Shown here: positions 61,544 through 64,000 of the stretch, one piece after another
Layout: each line of letters starts with the position of its first letter
Numbering within the stretch: the stretch's first letter is position 1
Origin: Bacteroidetes bacterium UBA2475
GTDB lineage: Bacteria > Bacteroidota > Bacteroidia > B-17B0 > Aurantibacillaceae
Reading direction: 5' to 3'
Length of the DNA stretch: 64,000 nt
Assembly: GCA_002342065.1 (NCBI GenBank)
Contig: DDPF01000010.1
Location: 186,001-250,000, forward strand
Position numbers and translations under genes: made by a program
The notes under the pieces: model-generated
The model's input: only the letters and a program-made list of their open reading frames with translations
What the model was told of the DNA's origin: nothing
Database searches by the model: none

Positions 61544-62425
61544 ATGGCAGAAAAACATAAATCAGGCTTCGTAAACATTATTGGTTGTCCAAATGTGGGC
61601 AAGTCAACACTCATGAATGCCTTGGTAGGAGAGCGTTTGAGCATTATTACCTCTAAAGCCCAAACCACGCGACATCGTATAATGGGCATTGTGAGTGGTG
61701 ACGATTACCAAATAGTTTTTAGTGACACACCCGGTATCATTAAACCGCTTTACCGTTTACAGGAAAAAATGATGCAGTTTGTGATCACCGCTTTTACTGA
61801 TGCCGATGTTTTTCTTTTAATAACCGATGTTTTTGAAGATATACAATTGGAAGAATCTTACCTGGCTAAACTTCAAAAAACGGAGACCCCTATTCTACTG
61901 CTTATAAACAAAATTGATATTGCTACGCAACAACAATTAGAAGAAAAACTGGTTGCATGGAGAGAAAAATTACCGCAAGCAGAGATCATTGCGATTTCTG
62001 CTTTAGAAAAATTCAATATCGACAAAATAATGTCGCGCATTATTGAAAAATTGCCTGATGGTAATGCTTATTACAGTAAAGAAGAATTCACTGATAAATC
62101 TGAACGTTTTTTTGTGAGTGAAATTATCCGCGAAAAGATCTTATTGAATTATAAAAAAGAAATTCCTTACAGCGTAGAAGTTGTAGTGAACACTTTTAAA
62201 GAAGAAGAAAAGATAATTAAAACACAGGTAGATATTTTAGTGGAACGTGATAGTCAGAAAGGCATTATTATTGGCGATAAGGGTTCAGCATTAAAACGCG
62301 TGGGTGTGCAAGCCCGTAAAGACCTAGAGATCTTCTTTAAAAAACAAATATTTTTAGAACTCTTCGTTAAAGTAGATAAAGACTGGCGCAGTAATGATAC
62401 ACGGTTGAATAATTTTGGGTACTAA
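61544..62425 (+). CDS. era: GTPase Era
   Basis: Era is a ribosome-assembly GTPase that binds near the 3' end of 16S rRNA. It has 293 residues from the ATG at 61544; an in-frame extension to 61493 lacks conservation and covers a possible promoter (TAATTTTG, 61515-61522). The GTPase motifs are GCPNVGKS (G1), DTPG (G3) and NKID (G4). The C-terminal KH domain has GIIIGDKGSALKRVG. The gene ends 4 nt inside the end of the convergent permease gene. Confidence 0.96.
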   Translation: MAEKHKSGFVNIIGCPNVGKSTLMNALVGERLSIITSKAQTTRHRIMGIVSGDDYQIVFSDTPGIIKPLYRLQEKMMQFVITAFTDADVFLLITDVFEDIQLEESYLAKLQKTETPILLLINKIDIATQQQLEEKLVAWREKLPQAEIIAISALEKFNIDKIMSRIIEKLPDGNAYYSKEEFTDKSERFFVSEIIREKILLNYKKEIPYSVEVVVNTFKEEEKIIKTQVDILVERDSQKGIIIGDKGSALKRVGVQARKDLEIFFKKQIFLELFVKVDKDWRSNDTRLNNFGY

Positions 62426-63690
62426 TCAAACTTCAACGTTTTAATTGGCGTTAACTTTGTTATGATCAATGTTGGCAACAACAGCATCAAAAAGCAAACT
62501 ACAAACGTACCAACATTTAATCCTAAAAAATACAGCCAGTTAATATCAACAGCAACATATTCTACATAATAAATACTGCTGTCTAATTTTACGATCTTAA
62601 AATAATATTGTAACAAACAAGCAGCAATTCCAAAAACATTGCCCCACAACAAACCTTTACCAATTAATTTTAAACTGATCATTAAAAAGATCTTGCGCAC
62701 ATTAACGTTACTCATTCCTAGAGCTTTTACGAGGCCCACCATGTTCGTTCTTTCCAGTATCAAAATCAACAATGCGGTTATCATATTTATAGTAGCTACA
62801 ATTATCATTAATACCACTATAATTATTCCGTTAATATCCAGCTTCTCTAACCAAATAAAAATGTTAGAATAAATTTGCTTTACGCTATTCACATTAAAAT
62901 TATATCCTAATAATTCCTGTACCACCTCAAGGTCTCCATCCAGTTTTTCAAAATCTTTTATACGTATCTCGTAATTACCAACCTGGTTCTCGTTCCAGTA
63001 ATTTAAACGCTGCACCTGGCGAAGATCTACAAACGAGAGACTGTTGTCAAAGTCAGAAAAACTGGTCTTAAAAATACCGCAAATGGTAAAGTTGCGTGAG
63101 CGCTTTTCGTACTTAATGATGTTTTCTTTTACGGTACTATCATAAACTTCATGCTGCGAAATAAAATAAACCAGCATTTTTTCGTTCACCTTTAAATTTA
63201 ATCTATCGGCCAGGCTCGAACTTATTAAAACATCTTTACTCGCCTCCTCTTTTACAAATACCGGCAAACGACCTTCCAACAGATATTTTTTTATGAACTC
63301 AAAATTATAATCGGCCGTAACACCTTTTAAAATAATGCCTTCATTCTCTGTTTCAGTTTTTAAAATACCATTTTTAAAAGCAGTGCCTTGGAGGTAACTA
63401 ACAAAAGATAATTTGCGTAGGGTCTCCAGCGAATCTTTATTTAAATAAATAGGTTCCTGTTCGTTACTGGCGTTTACGTTAATGTTGCTTACTACAAGAT
63501 CGGTAGTTAAGCCTGTTATGCGGGTAATAATCTCTTTTTTAAAGCCCAGTACAATGCTCACCGTTAAAAACATTACCGAAACCCCTAAAGCAATGCCAAT
63601 AATTCCTATTTTTACAATAGGCTTAGAGATGTTACCTTTGTCTAGTTTGGGATCCGAGATCCTGTTAGCTATGAATTTTTCTATACTCAA
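62422..63690 (-). CDS. FtsX/LolC-type ABC transporter permease, 422 aa
   Basis: The protein has one N-terminal helix (KIGIIGIALGVSVMFLTVSIVLGFKKEI), a large periplasmic MacB-like core domain (about 55-255) and three C-terminal helices. The C-terminal part carries the FtsX-type sequence MVGLVKALGMSNVNVRKIFL. This is the LolC/LolE plan for releasing lipoproteins from the inner membrane; other FtsX-type exporters are possible. No ATPase gene is in the window. The start is a TTG at 63690; a slightly earlier start cannot be excluded. It is divergent from the NamZ-like gene with only 7 nt between the starts chosen. Confidence 0.85.
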   Translation of the reverse strand: MSIEKFIANRISDPKLDKGNISKPIVKIGIIGIALGVSVMFLTVSIVLGFKKEIITRITGLTTDLVVSNINVNASNEQEPIYLNKDSLETLRKLSFVSYLQGTAFKNGILKTETENEGIILKGVTADYNFEFIKKYLLEGRLPVFVKEEASKDVLISSSLADRLNLKVNEKMLVYFISQHEVYDSTVKENIIKYEKRSRNFTICGIFKTSFSDFDNSLSFVDLRQVQRLNYWNENQVGNYEIRIKDFEKLDGDLEVVQELLGYNFNVNSVKQIYSNIFIWLEKLDINGIIIVVLMIIVATINMITALLILILERTNMVGLVKALGMSNVNVRKIFLMISLKLIGKGLLWGNVFGIAACLLQYYFKIVKLDSSIYYVEYVAVDINWLYFLGLNVGTFVVCFLMLLLPTLIITKLTPIKTLKFD

Positions 63691-63697
63691 AAAAAGA

Positions 63698-64000
63698 ATG
63701 TACTCCTTTCACAAAAATAACAAATTGATTTGCTTTATCAGCTCTTTACTTTTATTATCGCAATCTTTATTCTCACAAAGTTTTGTTGGCATCGAACAAA
63801 AATATCTTGCGGTAAAAGATTATACAACTGTAACCCTTGGTGCACAACAGTTTGATGCCTACCTACCCCTTTTAAAAAAGAAACGTGTTGGTATTGTGAC
63901 CAATATCACAGGCGTAATAAATTCTACCAGTATTGTTGATACCTTACTAAAACTAAAAGTTAATATTAAAAAGATCTTTGGTCCAGAGCATGGCTTTAGA
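63698..64000 (+). CDS. NamZ-type (DUF1343) exo-beta-N-acetylmuramidase, N-terminal part
   Basis: The gene runs off the window. The ATG at 63698 gives a typical signal peptide (MYSFHKNNKLICFISSLLLL, then SQSLFSQ); an ATG at 63671 in the same frame would overlap the divergent permease gene. The visible mature part has the DUF1343 N-terminal pattern: LLKKKRVGIVTNITGVINST, VDTLLKL and KIFGPEHGFR. The family removes terminal N-acetylmuramic acid from peptidoglycan fragments in the periplasm, so the gene fits cell-wall recycling. Confidence 0.85.
   Translation, partial: MYSFHKNNKLICFISSLLLLSQSLFSQSFVGIEQKYLAVKDYTTVTLGAQQFDAYLPLLKKKRVGIVTNITGVINSTSIVDTLLKLKVNIKKIFGPEHGFR

Overview
The window is AT-rich chromosomal DNA from a member of the Bacteroidota. 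Four things point there. Several proteins carry type IX secretion (T9SS) C-terminal signals, there is a GldB gliding lipoprotein, many signal peptides end in NAQ, YAQ or FSQ, and promoter-like sites match the Bacteroidota consensus (TTTG, about 19-20 nt, TAnnTTTG). Genus cannot be assigned by eye. No rRNA, transposase, integrase, phage cluster or CRISPR array was seen, so this is mostly ordinary chromosome with small accessory pieces.

Layout. 1-8.7 kb: small membrane proteins, accB-accC of acetyl-CoA carboxylase, an outer-membrane barrel, gldB, a SpoIIAA/STAS-like protein and topA. 8.9-13.9 kb: miaB, a sigma-54 activator, lptE, a TPR-like protein and secG, with a four-helix-bundle gene inside inverted repeats wedged between miaB and the activator. 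14-21.5 kb: a surface-protein block holding a T9SS protein, a second T9SS protein with an S74 chaperone domain that is cut by an in-frame TAA, aspartate kinase, and a gingipain-type C25 protease. 21.7-34.6 kb: housekeeping genes, namely rsmG, an ECF sigma factor, a GT2 glycosyltransferase, a HAD phosphatase, tgt, lptG-like, a fused E1 oxo-acid dehydrogenase, an NlpC/P60 lipoprotein, Skp/OmpH, a MazG-like protein, rhomboid, a queuosine-precursor transporter and crcB.

34.7-54 kb: M17 aminopeptidase, several exported proteins of unknown role, an exported beta-propeller/caspase protein, an M1 peptidase, a TonB-receptor-like barrel, a CDGSH protein, and a 1717-residue adhesin-like protein with a gliding-associated (type B) C-terminus. 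Between 46.8 and 47.4 kb lies a gene-free stretch of hairpins bounded by inverted copies of one palindrome. 54-64 kb: a zinc-ribbon membrane protein, a SiaC-like protein followed by a TPR/PAS/SpoIIE phosphatase, a lipoprotein cluster, an orphan tail-tube-like protein, the initiator tRNA, era, a LolC/FtsX-type permease, and the start of a NamZ-type muramidase gene that runs off the end.

How the parts fit: much of the window serves the cell envelope. SecG, LptE, the LptG-like permease, Skp and the LolC-like permease build or load the envelope. The T9SS cargo, GldB and the outer-membrane barrels are the surface products. Tgt and the queuosine-precursor transporter suggest queuine or precursor salvage for tRNA modification. 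The most unusual items are the SiaC/SpoIIE pair without an adjacent kinase gene, the lone tail-tube-like protein, the interrupted S74/T9SS gene, and the repeat-bounded elements at 10.4 kb and 46.9 kb.
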